Under the pieces are notes generated by a model that was not told the origin of the DNA, did no database searches, and saw only the letters and a list, made by a program, of their open reading frames with translations. 64,000 bases of DNA from Asticcacaulis sp. AC402. Lineage in GTDB: Bacteria > Pseudomonadota > Alphaproteobacteria > Caulobacterales > Caulobacteraceae. Position numbers and translations under genes: made by a program. How positions within the stretch are numbered: position 1 is the first letter of the stretch; each line of letters begins with the position of its first letter. Below are positions 49,670 through 58,646 of the stretch, one piece after another. The DNA lies in contig NZ_AWGC01000001.1 of NCBI RefSeq assembly GCF_000495835.1, positions 170,736 to 234,735 of the forward strand. Direction: 5' to 3'.

Positions 49670-50559
49670 GACACCTTCCGTTTGCGGCGCTGGTCAACAA
49701 GGCGGTTTAAATGCGACACGATACTCACAGCCTCTGCATGCTCTCCAAAAGGTACGTCGTTCAGCCGGATCAGTGCGTCGAGATGCACATCAAGAACTTC
49801 TGCCTCCGCCTCGTCACCGAAACATCGCACATACTCGTTTAAAGAGTGTGTAGCCTGTTCAATCAGGTTCAGCCGGATACCCTGGACCTGCGCCTGCATG
49901 TGCAGCAGGCGACCGGTCATCTGATCCATAGCCAGAGGATCAATTTTCTCCTTCCTTGCAAGGGCATGGCGTAGTTCTACCACCTCGGCGGTCAGCGCGT
50001 CGCGCAAGTTTGCATCATCGGCGCGACGCAGAAGACCCGGAAACAGGCCGGCCTTGCGTTGGCGGCGATCAGGTCCGACAAAACTCGGCGAGACGACGAA
50101 CCGGCGTTTGCGCGTCAGCGAATGAATGACGGCCTTAAGCAGCGAAGCGGTCGAAAAAGGCTTGATGACGAAATTGTTGATGCCGGCATTACGCGCCATG
50201 GTGACGTCGCGCTGGCGCTGGCGGCCGGTCAGCATGACGATCGGCACTTCAGGATTGGGAAAGCGGTTGTCACCGTTGTTGGCGGCCTGACGGATGTCGC
50301 GCACCAGATCGACGCCCGACTGCCCTGGCAGTTCCCAATCCATCAAAATCAGGTCGGGATGGTGAGTCTGTATCTGTTCGACGGCGTCCTCGGCGGAGCG
50401 GGCGAAGGTCAACTGGGAAAAGCCCGTGGCACGCAACAGTTCCTGGACCAGGCGGCGCGAAGAATCATTGTCCTCGACGATGAGAACACCGACGGCGTCG
50501 CAATCTATCTTGCGCAACCACCTCTGTGTCTGTGAATGCGGCGTCGCCATCCGAACCAT
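49666..50559 (-). CDS. Response regulator with unusual C-terminal helical domain
   Basis: 297 residues. Receiver (~20-150): VLIVEDNDSSRRLVQELL, phosphoacceptor in LILMDWELPGQSG, Thr in VMLTGRQRQ and Lys in FVIKPFS. Then a FVGPDRRQR linker and a ~120-residue helical region without DNA-binding features. Receivers with an FVGPDRR tail recur in Caulobacteraceae (from memory). Start ATG 50559 has GGGAGG upstream. It is translationally coupled to the hypothetical gene after it. Confidence 0.82.
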   Translation of the reverse strand: MVRMATPHSQTQRWLRKIDCDAVGVLIVEDNDSSRRLVQELLRATGFSQLTFARSAEDAVEQIQTHHPDLILMDWELPGQSGVDLVRDIRQAANNGDNRFPNPEVPIVMLTGRQRQRDVTMARNAGINNFVIKPFSTASLLKAVIHSLTRKRRFVVSPSFVGPDRRQRKAGLFPGLLRRADDANLRDALTAEVVELRHALARKEKIDPLAMDQMTGRLLHMQAQVQGIRLNLIEQATHSLNEYVRCFGDEAEAEVLDVHLDALIRLNDVPFGEHAEAVSIVSHLNRLVDQRRKRKVS

Positions 50560-50704
50560 CTTCCGCGCCCTCCCTCCAATGGATACCGCACGCTAGACAA
50601 TATAGTTGAGAACTTTGTAATTAAGTCTTTGAATTTATGGTTAATTATACTTGAATATCGGCTGCGAACCGATTCTTAACGCAGCTGTGGCAAGGTCGTC
50701 CGTC

Positions 50705-51121
50705 ATGAACCGCCGTCTTATCCTGTCAGCCCTTTTGTCGACCTTGTCAGCCGCTGTTACGGGCCTGGCCTTTGTCCCGTCAGCACAGGCCGGTGCCCCC
50801 AAGAAAAAGGGCGGCGGGCTGGGTTATAGTCAATTTCCAATGATCAGCGTCTCCATCAGGGGCGCTGGTCACCGCCACGGATCGATGAGCGTCGAAGTCG
50901 GACTTTATTGCGAAGACCCGAAGCTGACCGAAAGGGTTAATCTGTACCGCCCACGGCTGATGGACGCCTATGTCACCAAGCTGCAGGGCTACGCCGCAAA
51001 CCTTACCGCCACTTCGCTGATCGATACCGACTATGTCGGCAATCAGCTTCAGGCGGTCACAGACAAGGTGCTGGGCCGCACGGGCGCAAAGCTCCTGCTG
51101 GGCTCAATTCTGCTGAACTGA
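50705..51121 (+). CDS. Exported small protein, FliL-like
   Basis: 138 residues. Signal peptide RRLILSALLSTLSAAVTGLA with cleavage near AQA, a basic linker KKKGGG, then a domain MSVEVGLYCEDPKLTERVNL and YRPRLMDAYVTKLQGYAANL that resembles the FliL C-terminal domain. No flagellar genes lie nearby. An AT-rich promoter stretch is upstream (50600-50660). Family call is tentative. Confidence 0.6.
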   Translation: MNRRLILSALLSTLSAAVTGLAFVPSAQAGAPKKKGGGLGYSQFPMISVSIRGAGHRHGSMSVEVGLYCEDPKLTERVNLYRPRLMDAYVTKLQGYAANLTATSLIDTDYVGNQLQAVTDKVLGRTGAKLLLGSILLN

Positions 51122-51270
51122 CTCTCGTTTTGCCGCACGTCACATTCTTAAAACTTGGACGCCCGCCCAGTAGCTGCCACTTTCGAGACGTGGTGAGCTT
51201 TTGCATTGCACACAAGCCTGAAAGCCGCCATATAGTGCAAGCAGTTGAGCGTCCCGTGGAGCGCGCGTAA

Positions 51271-51621
51271 ATGACTTCGTCGCCTTTCGAAAACGGCCTG
51301 AGGCTGATGGAAGCCCAGCAGCAACTGGCAGCACGCAGCCTGATCCACCTGATCGAAATGATCAGCACCACCTCACACCGCTATGCTTCCGAAACCAACG
51401 CCTTTACCGAGGAAGCCTTGGACCTGATGCGTGATGCCGCCCAGACGCGCGATCCTGCCGCCCTGGCCGAGCTTCAGCAGAAATGGGCTCAAACCTGCCT
51501 GAAATACGGCCAGAACCAGAGCCGCGCCGCCATGACCTTCGTCGAGCAGTGCGGTCAGCAGGCGCTGAACACAGCCGCTCGCCGTGCCGCACGTACCGAT
51601 CCGGCGGCAACTAAAGAATAA
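51271..51621 (+). CDS. Phasin-like granule protein
   Basis: 116 residues, all-helical and amphipathic: MEAQQQLAARSLIHLIEMIS, EALDLMRDAAQTRDPAALAE, LQQKWAQTCLKYGQNQSRAA. The pattern matches phasin-family proteins that coat polyhydroxybutyrate granules. The hydroxybutyrate dehydrogenase gene begins 36 nt downstream, which supports the call. A TGCATTGCA motif 60-70 nt upstream might be a PhaR-type site (weak). Confidence 0.72.
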   Translation: MTSSPFENGLRLMEAQQQLAARSLIHLIEMISTTSHRYASETNAFTEEALDLMRDAAQTRDPAALAELQQKWAQTCLKYGQNQSRAAMTFVEQCGQQALNTAARRAARTDPAATKE

Positions 51622-51657
51622 GGCCAGAGAAGAGGCCAGAGAAAAGGACTAAGCAAG

Positions 51658-52446
51658 ATGACAGGTTTGACAGGCAAAACTGCGCTGGTCACCGGGTCCA
51701 CCAGCGGCATCGGACTGGCCATTGCCAGGGGGCTGGCCGCCGAGGGTGTCAGAATCATGTTGAACGGCCTGGGCGATCCGGGCGAGATCGAAGTCCTGCG
51801 CGCCGACCTGTCCAAAACCTACGGTGTCGACGTGCTGTTCGACGGCGCCAATCTGCTGCGCGCGGACGAGATCGGCGGGCTGATCGGCGCCATCGACGCA
51901 AAACTGGGGGGTGTTGATATCCTGGTCAACAATGCCGGCATCCAGCATGTCTCCCCGATCGAGAGCTTTCCGCCGGAAAAATGGGACGCCATCATCGGTC
52001 TGAACCTGACCTCCAGCTTCCATACCGTCCGTCTGACCTTCGAAAAGATGAAGGCGCGGCGCTGGGGCCGAATCGTCAATATGGCCTCGGCCCATGCTCT
52101 TGTCGCTTCGCCGTTCAAGTCAGCCTATGTCGCCGCCAAACATGGTCTTTTGGGCTTCACCAAGACCATCGCCCTGGAAGGGGCCGAGTTTGGTATCACC
52201 TGCAACGCCATCTGCCCAGGTTACGTCAAGACGCCCCTGGTCGAGAAGCAGATTCCCGATACTGCAAAGGCCCGCGGCATGACCGAAGCGCAGGTGATTC
52301 GCGACGTTCTGCTGGCGGCGCAACCGACAAAGGCGTTCGTCCAGGTCGAGGACGTGGCCGCACTTGCCGTCTTCCTGTGTTCGGACGCTGGCAAAGCCAT
52401 CAATGGTGCGCCTCTTCCGATCGACGGCGGCTGGGTGGCGGCATAG
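51658..52446 (+). CDS. bdhA: 3-hydroxybutyrate dehydrogenase (SDR)
   Basis: 262-residue short-chain dehydrogenase oxidising (R)-3-hydroxybutyrate to acetoacetate in polyhydroxybutyrate turnover. NAD site TGSTSGIGLAIARGL, NNAGIQHVSPIE, catalytic Ser in MASAHALVASPFKSAY and YVAAKHG. The IQHV and CPGYVKTPLVEKQIP blocks are characteristic of this enzyme rather than SDRs in general. Follows a phasin-like gene. Confidence 0.93.
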   Translation: MTGLTGKTALVTGSTSGIGLAIARGLAAEGVRIMLNGLGDPGEIEVLRADLSKTYGVDVLFDGANLLRADEIGGLIGAIDAKLGGVDILVNNAGIQHVSPIESFPPEKWDAIIGLNLTSSFHTVRLTFEKMKARRWGRIVNMASAHALVASPFKSAYVAAKHGLLGFTKTIALEGAEFGITCNAICPGYVKTPLVEKQIPDTAKARGMTEAQVIRDVLLAAQPTKAFVQVEDVAALAVFLCSDAGKAINGAPLPIDGGWVAA

Positions 52447-52651
52447 CCATTGCTGCTCAGGATGTGTCGAAACGTGACAGCCAATTGAGATGGGCCAGGC
52501 CGAAAAACCGGTTTGACGTCCTGCTGCCAACCGAATAGTGTTTTTCTACAAGCTCTTACCGGTTTTTTATTTTTTTCTGCGGGCAATCGCAACGCTTCCG
52601 TATTTGCGCTATGATCATAGTCCCGAACCCTATGGTGAAAAGGACCTCCAA

Positions 52652-52858
52652 ATGATCAAGCTGACCTATACCAAGATTCTGCCGCTCGTCGCCGCCGCCG
52701 CGTGCCTGGCCGTTGCCGCCTGCGAAAAGAAGACCGAATCCACGACCACGACGGAAACCACGACCGAAATGGCGCCGCCGGCTGACACCGGCACGGCCAT
52801 GTCCGACATGGGCATGTCGGAAACCACGACGATGACCAGCACTTCGACCTCGATGTAA
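52652..52858 (+). CDS. Small Thr/Met-rich lipoprotein
   Basis: 68 residues. Signal with lipobox: PLVAAAACLAVAACEKK, lipid-modified at Cys. The mature part is low-complexity: Thr/Glu runs (TESTTTTETTTEMAPP) and Met-rich repeats (MSDMGMSETTTM). Start ATG 52652 follows AAAAGGACC and an intrinsic terminator follows the gene, so it is its own unit. Possibly surface-exposed or metal-interacting; function unknown. Confidence 0.8.
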   Translation: MIKLTYTKILPLVAAAACLAVAACEKKTESTTTTETTTEMAPPADTGTAMSDMGMSETTTMTSTSTSM

Positions 52859-52904
52859 TTGAGGCTTCGACGTAAGTCTTTGCGGGGAGCCCCCCGAAAG
52901 CGAA

Positions 52905-52935
52905 GGCCCCGGACCGAAAGGTCCGGGGCTTTTTG
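52905..52935 (+). terminator. Intrinsic terminator of the lipoprotein gene
   Basis: GCCCCGGACC, loop GAAA, GGTCCGGGGC, then TTTTT. A perfect 10-bp stem with a GNRA-type loop, abutting the stop of the convergent ABC exporter gene. Confidence 0.9.
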
Positions 52936-54789
52936 CTATTCCACCTCGGCCTCAACCTTGGCCAGGGTCTCACGGGCTTCATCGGCGGCGCGCTGGCGTT
53001 CCCACATGGCGTAGTACAGGCCGTTCAGCTTCATTAACTCATGGTGACGGCCGCGTTCGGCCACCACGCCGTCCTTCAGCACAAGGATCTCGTCCGCCCC
53101 GACCACGGTCGACAGACGGTGGGCGATGACAAGGGTCGTGCGGTTTTTCGACACATCGTCCAAAGACGCCTGGATTTCGCGCTCGGTATGGGTGTCCAGC
53201 GCCGAGGTCGCCTCATCCAGGATCAGGATCGGCGGCGACTTCAACAGGGTGCGGGCGATGGCCACGCGCTGCTTCTCACCGCCCGACAGCTTCAGGCCGC
53301 GCTCGCCGACCTCGGTCTGGTAGCCCTTGGGCAGGGTCGAGATGAAGTGGGCGATCTGGGCGCGTTCAGCGGCGTCTTCGACCTCTTCCGTCGACGCGGC
53401 CACATTGCCATAGGCGATGTTGTAGGCGATGGTGTCGTTGAACAGCACGGTGTCCTGCGGCACCATACCGATCACCCGGCGCAGCGAGGCCTGGGTTACG
53501 GTTCGGATGTCCTGGCCGTCGATCTCAATACTGCCAGCCTTGATGTCGTAGAAGCGGTAGAGCAGCCGCGACAGGGTAGACTTGCCGGCGCCGGACGGAC
53601 CGACCACGGCGACTGTCTTACCGGCAGGAACCTCGAAACTGACGCCTTTGAGGATTTCACGGTCGGGATCATAGGCGAAGTATACGTCTTTGAAGACGAT
53701 AGCGCCGTCAGTCACCACCAACTCGGTGGCGGCCGGTGAATCGACCACCTCCTGCGGTTCGTGCAGCAGGTTGAACATGGCCTCCATGTCGATCAGGCCT
53801 GTCGAGATTTCGCGATAGAGCGTGCCGATAAAGTTCAGCGGGATCGATAGCTGCATCATAAAGGCGTTGATCATGACAAAATGGCCGACCGTCTGGCGTC
53901 CCGCTGCGACTTCCATGGCCGACATAACCATGACCACGGCCATTCCGATCGAGAAGATCACCGACTGGCCGATATTGAGCCAGGCCAGGGAGGTGTAGGT
54001 CTTGATCGCCGCCTTCTCGTACTTGCCGGTAGCGCGATGATAACGGTCGGCTTCGAGCTGCTCGTTGCCGAAATATTTGACGGTTTCGAAATTGAGCAGG
54101 CTGTCGACCGCCTTGGACATCGAGTCCGAGTCGGCGTCGTTCATGTCCTTGCGGATGCTGATGCGCCAGTTCGAAGCGATGATCGAGAACCAGACATAGA
54201 TAATCACAGTCACGACGACGACGACGACGTACCAGAAGCTGAACTGGTAGGCCAATATTACCGCGGTAAGGACGAATTCGATGACGGTCGGGATGCCGAC
54301 CATCATGGTCAGGCGGATGATGGTTTCAATACCGTTCTTTCCGCGTTCGATTACCCGCGACAGGCCGCCGGTGCGGCGTTGCAGGTGGAAGCGCAGGCTC
54401 AGGTTATGCAGGTGGACGAAGGCGCGGTTGGCCAGGCCGCGCACGGCGTGCTGACCGACCGCCGCGAACAGGGCGTCGCGAATGTTGTTGAGCACCTGCG
54501 ACACCATCCGGGCGACGCCATAGGCCACCACCAGGATGATTGGCCCGGCCGCCAAAAGGCCCCAGAATTGCACGTCACCGCCGCCGGTCAGGGCATTGGT
54601 CGCCCATTTGTACGTGTAAGGAATAACAACCGTGAGTATCTTGCCAGCCAGCATGAACAGCAGGGCGAACACCACCTGGGCTTTCAGATCGGCGCGCTGG
54701 ACCGGCCACAGATAGGGCGCAAGGAAGTTGACCGTTTCGGTGAACTTGGCCTTGGGCTTGGGGAAGGGAGTGGTCGCCGGTGCGGACAT
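52936..54789 (-). CDS. ATM1/HMT1-type ABC exporter (fused permease and ATPase)
   Basis: 617-residue half transporter of the inner membrane. Six-helix ABC membrane domain (~30-340) with the ATM1-type NNIRDALFAAVGQHAVRGLA and FHLQRRTGGLSRVIERG segments, then the ATPase: Walker A VVGPSGAGKS, signature LSGGEKQRVAIAR, Walker B ILILDEATSALD and the H-loop AHRLSTV. ATM1-type exporters move glutathione-linked or Fe-S-related compounds and help with metal tolerance (family knowledge). Three tandem 16-bp repeats lie immediately before the start. Confidence 0.93.
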   Translation of the reverse strand: MSAPATTPFPKPKAKFTETVNFLAPYLWPVQRADLKAQVVFALLFMLAGKILTVVIPYTYKWATNALTGGGDVQFWGLLAAGPIILVVAYGVARMVSQVLNNIRDALFAAVGQHAVRGLANRAFVHLHNLSLRFHLQRRTGGLSRVIERGKNGIETIIRLTMMVGIPTVIEFVLTAVILAYQFSFWYVVVVVVTVIIYVWFSIIASNWRISIRKDMNDADSDSMSKAVDSLLNFETVKYFGNEQLEADRYHRATGKYEKAAIKTYTSLAWLNIGQSVIFSIGMAVVMVMSAMEVAAGRQTVGHFVMINAFMMQLSIPLNFIGTLYREISTGLIDMEAMFNLLHEPQEVVDSPAATELVVTDGAIVFKDVYFAYDPDREILKGVSFEVPAGKTVAVVGPSGAGKSTLSRLLYRFYDIKAGSIEIDGQDIRTVTQASLRRVIGMVPQDTVLFNDTIAYNIAYGNVAASTEEVEDAAERAQIAHFISTLPKGYQTEVGERGLKLSGGEKQRVAIARTLLKSPPILILDEATSALDTHTEREIQASLDDVSKNRTTLVIAHRLSTVVGADEILVLKDGVVAERGRHHELMKLNGLYYAMWERQRAADEARETLAKVEAEVE

Positions 54790-54794
54790 TAAAT

Positions 54795-54839
54795 CAGGCT
54801 TTCTGGCAATCAGGCTTTCTGGCCGTAAGGCTTTCTGCC
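54795..54839. repeat. Three tandem 16-bp repeats in the ABC exporter leader
   Basis: CAGGCTTTCTGGC occurs at 54795 and 54811, and AAGGCTTTCTGCC at 54827, an exact 16-bp period. They lie 6-50 nt upstream of the start codon, where the leader mRNA would contain GCCAGAAAGCCTG three times. Confidence 0.7.
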
Positions 54840-54950
54840 GAACTTTCGAGTCGTTTGGTCGGCCCTATATAGGCGGCGCTTTCGCACGCGCCAATTGTGG
54901 CAAAAATAATTCTATTCGAAACCGCAGGCATTAAGGCTGGATCGCAGGAA

Positions 54951-55583
54951 CTAAGGCTGCGCGTGGTTTTCCGCGATGGCCTTGAAGGCCTTCAGGAAGG
55001 CCGATACCGGCTGAGCCCCTGAAACGGCGGTGTGGTTATCGAACACAAAGAACGGCACACCGCGAACGTTAAAACCTTGCGCCTGTTTCTGGTCGGCCTC
55101 GACCCGCGCCTTCAGGCTCGGGAAATCGAAGGCGCCCGCCGACAGGGTCGGGTCCAGGCCCACCTCGGCAGCGAGGTCGGTCAGGACCTGACGGTCGAAA
55201 AGATTGCGGCCCAGGGTGAAATAGGCGTGGTACATGCGCTGCATCAGGTCCGAAGAGCGCTCGCCAGCGAAGGCGAGAAGCGTGTGCGCATCAATGGTAT
55301 CACCGCACAGCGTCCCGGCGAGGCGAAAGCTCAGCCCGGCCTTGGCTGCCACGGCCTCAGTGCCCTGTATCGAGGCCTTGGCCTGCTCCGCCGACTGGCC
55401 GTAACGACGGACGAACATCTCCTCAACCGGATAGGGCGCCTCGCCCGGCATCAACCGAAAGGCATGGTGCACGACCGTGGCTTTGAGCCCGGCCTCCGTG
55501 AGAGCGGTTTCCAGATTGACCCTGCCGATATAACAGAAGGGACAAATGACGTCGGACCAGATATCTATACGCATCGTTCGCAT
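54951..55583 (-). CDS. DsbA-family oxidoreductase, FrnE-like
   Basis: 210-residue thioredoxin-fold protein with an inserted helical domain. Active site CPFC in WSDVICPFCYIG; cis-Pro region in VRGVPFFVFDN. No signal peptide, so it is cytoplasmic as other FrnE/HCCA-isomerase-like members. Two close ATG starts (55583 and 55574) are possible. Divergent from the CE12 esterase with only 11 nt between starts. Confidence 0.9.
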   Translation of the reverse strand: MRTMRIDIWSDVICPFCYIGRVNLETALTEAGLKATVVHHAFRLMPGEAPYPVEEMFVRRYGQSAEQAKASIQGTEAVAAKAGLSFRLAGTLCGDTIDAHTLLAFAGERSSDLMQRMYHAYFTLGRNLFDRQVLTDLAAEVGLDPTLSAGAFDFPSLKARVEADQKQAQGFNVRGVPFFVFDNHTAVSGAQPVSAFLKAFKAIAENHAQP

Positions 55584-55594
55584 GTAATGCGGTT

Positions 55595-56419
55595 ATGGTC
55601 GAGGTCAAGACTTTGAAGACGTTTGCAGCTCTCTTTACCGCCTTGGCCGCGCTGTTGGCAGCCCTTCCCGCCGTGGCCGAGCCGCTGGCGCCTATCCGGG
55701 TTATCCTCGTCGGCGACTCGACCATGACCGACAAGTCCGGCTACGGCAAAGGCTTCTGTGCCCGTTTTACGACTGAGGTCACCTGCATCAACGCTGCCCG
55801 CGGCGGGCGAAGCTCCAAGAGTTATCGCGTCGAAGGCCTGTGGGACAAAGTGATGGAGCAACTTGGCGACAGCAACACCTATGCGCGCACCTATGTCTGG
55901 ATCGGCTTCGGCCACAATGACGGCTCGGCGAAACCTGACCGCCATACCGACCTGGAAACCGAGTTCCCGGTCAATATGCGAGGCTTTGCCAGGGAGATAC
56001 AAGCCGCCGGGGCAGTGCCGGTGATGGTGACGCCGCTGACCAAGCGCTGGTTTCTCAACGGCATTCTAAAGGACGACCTGGGTCCCTGGGCATCGGCCAT
56101 TCGGGTGGTGGCCAGCGATGGCGGCTATGCACTTGTCGACGTCTATGATGTGACCCGAACTGCGGTCCAGGCCATGGGCCCCATAGCAGCCAACCGCACG
56201 GCGGGAGCGCCCATTCCGCAGAACATCCTGGACAGCGAAGGGTCCGGCACCTCAGTCCCGGCGGTCTTCAACGACGCTTCTCAGAGCGCGGCAACGACAG
56301 GTCAGGCCTTCGACTACACCCATCTTGGGCCGGACGGTTCCGCCCTGTTTGGCAAGCTGATCATCGATGCCTGGGCGGCGCAGGACGAAAGCATCCGACC
56401 TTATGTGAAGGTGGAATAG
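55595..56419 (+). CDS. Rhamnogalacturonan acetylesterase-like SGNH hydrolase (CE12)
   Basis: 274 residues, exported: signal FAALFTALAALLAALPAVAE. SGNH blocks in CE12 form: VILVGDSTMTDKSG (Ser), NAARGGRSSKSY (Gly), IGFGHNDGSAKP (Asn), and C-terminal DYTHLGPDG (Asp, His). It removes acetyl groups from pectic or hemicellulosic polysaccharides, and here lies next to the mannan operon. The short divergent gap to the DsbA-like gene means the two promoters overlap the opposite coding starts. Confidence 0.9.
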   Translation: MVEVKTLKTFAALFTALAALLAALPAVAEPLAPIRVILVGDSTMTDKSGYGKGFCARFTTEVTCINAARGGRSSKSYRVEGLWDKVMEQLGDSNTYARTYVWIGFGHNDGSAKPDRHTDLETEFPVNMRGFAREIQAAGAVPVMVTPLTKRWFLNGILKDDLGPWASAIRVVASDGGYALVDVYDVTRTAVQAMGPIAANRTAGAPIPQNILDSEGSGTSVPAVFNDASQSAATTGQAFDYTHLGPDGSALFGKLIIDAWAAQDESIRPYVKVE

Positions 56420-56430
56420 AACAAGTTAGG

Positions 56431-56685
56431 GGTCCACAGATTATACCAAGCCTCATAAAGAATGACGCTTGGTATTCGCATTTTTTCAGCTCAAGCGCCG
56501 CATGGCTCCTCGCATAAGCTCGGGCGCCCCAAAACGTTCTTTGGCGCGCTTGCCAGCCCGCGATGAGTCAAGGTCATCGCGGGCAAGTATTACACAGATT
56601 AAGGCGGCGCTTCGCGCCAATATCTAATCAGCGCGCGCTTGCGCGCAGCTTAAAAAATCTGTGCAATCTGTGTAATCTGTGGACC
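56431..56685. repeat. Paired CACAGATT-type inverted repeat, interrupted
   Basis: Left arm GGTCCACAGATTA continues after the inserted element as CACAGATTAAGG (56593 on); right arm CTGTGCAATCTGTGTAATCT then GTGGACC. The intact right arm shows what the left arm looked like before insertion. It fills the gap between the convergent CE12 and symporter genes. Confidence 0.75.
56444..56589 (-). mobile_element. Two-hairpin palindromic element, copy 2
   Basis: 146 bp, inverted relative to 12528-12660. Terminal hairpin identical (ATACCAAGC/GCTTGGTAT); the other stem differs on both sides in a compensatory way (GCCCGCGATGA/TCATCGCGGGC here). Flanked by TTA on both sides (56441-56443, 56590-56592) and inserted in the left arm of a CACAGATT repeat. 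Extra bases AAAACGTTCTTTGG lengthen its middle relative to copy 1. Confidence 0.78.
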
Positions 56686-56728
56686 TCCTTGCGAACACAG
56701 CCGCTTCACGGCAGATTCCATTCCTGAA

Positions 56729-58624
56729 TTACGCCGGTTCGTCGCGCAAGCGGTCCCACCAGGTGAACTTCATGACGGCCGTGCAGACCACGATCACCGC
56801 GACCGTGATGTAGAACTTGTCCATCTCGCGAATGATCAGGAAGATGGCCGAGGCCGTCAAAGCCGTCTGCCACACCACACCGATCAGGCAGTTGAACATG
56901 TCGCGGCCGAAATCGCGGTTAGGCTGGGCCTCGGGTTCGTCCTCGCGCAGCGTATTGAGAACCGGCCCCCAGAGACCCCAGGGCCGGGTCTTTTTATAGA
57001 AGACCTTTAGCGTTTCCATGTCGGTCGGCTTGGTGATCAGCGACCCAATCACCGCGACGGCCAGGCAGGCAAGGAACAGCCACGGGAAGGCCGCCAGGCC
57101 ATCAATCGCAGCGCCCGTCACCGGATCCTTGTAGACCGCCATCCACATGGCCGCGACCACGCCCAGCGCCATCGATGCGGCATAGCCCGTACCGTTCAGC
57201 CGCCACCAGTACCATTTCACAACATTGGCAACCGTATAGCCGCCATAGAGACCCGTGGTGATCCAGATGACGACATCGTTGATCGAGGTCAGTTGCCAGC
57301 CGATAAAGGCGGCAATGACCGCGAACAGGAACGACGTCAGGTAGCTCAGCCGCATCAGGGTCTTCTGTTCGGCGTCGGGCTTGATGTATTTGCGGTAGAT
57401 GTCGTTGACGACATAGGCCGGCGCGGCATTGAGCGATGCCGAATAGGTCGCCATGAAGGCTGACAGCAGACCCGCCAGGGCGATGCCCAGCAGGCCCGGC
57501 GGCATGTAGTTATGCACCGCCCACGGCAGGATGGCGTCGAAATCGCCGGTAAACGGCTTTCCCGCCGCCATAGACTCGGCCTGAAGCTGGCTCCAGTAGG
57601 GGCCGATAAAGACCACGGCCAGAACCGCCATGCCAGCGATCATCAGATATCGCGGGAACAAAAGCACCAGGTTGACGAAGCCCGAAATCTTGGCGGCTTC
57701 GACGGGCGTCTTGGCCGACAGCAGGCGCTGCATGTCGTAGTTGGGCGCCGGGCCAGCCATGGCCTTGAAGAAGCCCTGGAAGACCATCAACCCCATGAAG
57801 ATGGCGAAATAGGAATGGCCCTCATTGGCAATGGTCTGAATAGCCGAGGTCGCCACCACCTTGTTCTCAGCGCTGGCGCCATCGGCGACCCTTTGCCAGT
57901 CAAGGTCCAGCGTCCAGCCGAAGGCCAACTGGTTCCAGCCCTCCGGAATCGCCGCCTTGAGCATCTCCGGCGAAACCGTGGTCATCGCGATCCAGGCGAT
58001 GGCGATACAGACGATCAGCTTGATGAAGAATTGCAAAATTTCGGTCATGACGACCGAATACATGCCGCCCTTGACCGAATAAACCGTGGTCAGGGCGACG
58101 ACGATCAGGCCATACAGCTTGTCGTTCAGCATCGGATCGGCGGCCAGCGGCCACGGGCTGAACTCGGCCACCAGCTTGCCGATGCCTAAGAATCCGAAGG
58201 CCAGCATGCCAACCACCATGATCAGGGCGAAGACGACATTGATCAGGTGCGAACTGCGCGCTCCCCAGTCCTCGCCGAAGCGGAAGGATATCCATTCTGC
58301 GCCAGTCAGCTTGCCCGATCGCCGCAGCCAGACGGCCAGAAACATCATCAGAAAAATCTGGTTGAACACCGGCCACAGCCAGGGGATGAAGACCGACTTC
58401 AGGCCGTAGACCACGAGCAAGCCGACCATCCACATGGTGCCGGCAACGTCGAACATGCCCGACGCATTGGACAGGCCCAGCGTCCACCACGGCAGCTTGT
58501 TGCCGGCCAGGAAATAGTTGCTCAGGCTTCCCGAGGACAGTTTCGCCACCCAGAATCCCACGCCGATGGTCAGGGCGATATAGCCGGCGACGATAGCGAT
58601 ATCGATCCAGTGCAGAGTCGTCAT
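56729..58624 (-). CDS. Sodium:solute symporter (SSS family), mannan-oligosaccharide type
   Basis: 631-residue inner-membrane symporter with about 13-15 helices. Sodium-site region NYFLAGNKLPWWTLGLSNAS, then YSVKGGMYSVVMTEILQF, LLGIALAGLLSAFMATYSAS and a long C-terminal cytoplasmic segment. Last gene of a three-gene operon after mannosylglucose phosphorylase and epimerase (22-nt gap, AGGGGAGG before the start), so import of mannobiose or a related disaccharide is likely. Confidence 0.9.
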   Translation of the reverse strand: MTTLHWIDIAIVAGYIALTIGVGFWVAKLSSGSLSNYFLAGNKLPWWTLGLSNASGMFDVAGTMWMVGLLVVYGLKSVFIPWLWPVFNQIFLMMFLAVWLRRSGKLTGAEWISFRFGEDWGARSSHLINVVFALIMVVGMLAFGFLGIGKLVAEFSPWPLAADPMLNDKLYGLIVVALTTVYSVKGGMYSVVMTEILQFFIKLIVCIAIAWIAMTTVSPEMLKAAIPEGWNQLAFGWTLDLDWQRVADGASAENKVVATSAIQTIANEGHSYFAIFMGLMVFQGFFKAMAGPAPNYDMQRLLSAKTPVEAAKISGFVNLVLLFPRYLMIAGMAVLAVVFIGPYWSQLQAESMAAGKPFTGDFDAILPWAVHNYMPPGLLGIALAGLLSAFMATYSASLNAAPAYVVNDIYRKYIKPDAEQKTLMRLSYLTSFLFAVIAAFIGWQLTSINDVVIWITTGLYGGYTVANVVKWYWWRLNGTGYAASMALGVVAAMWMAVYKDPVTGAAIDGLAAFPWLFLACLAVAVIGSLITKPTDMETLKVFYKKTRPWGLWGPVLNTLREDEPEAQPNRDFGRDMFNCLIGVVWQTALTASAIFLIIREMDKFYITVAVIVVCTAVMKFTWWDRLRDEPA

Positions 58625-58646
58625 GTTTTCCTCCCCTGTTTCAGGG

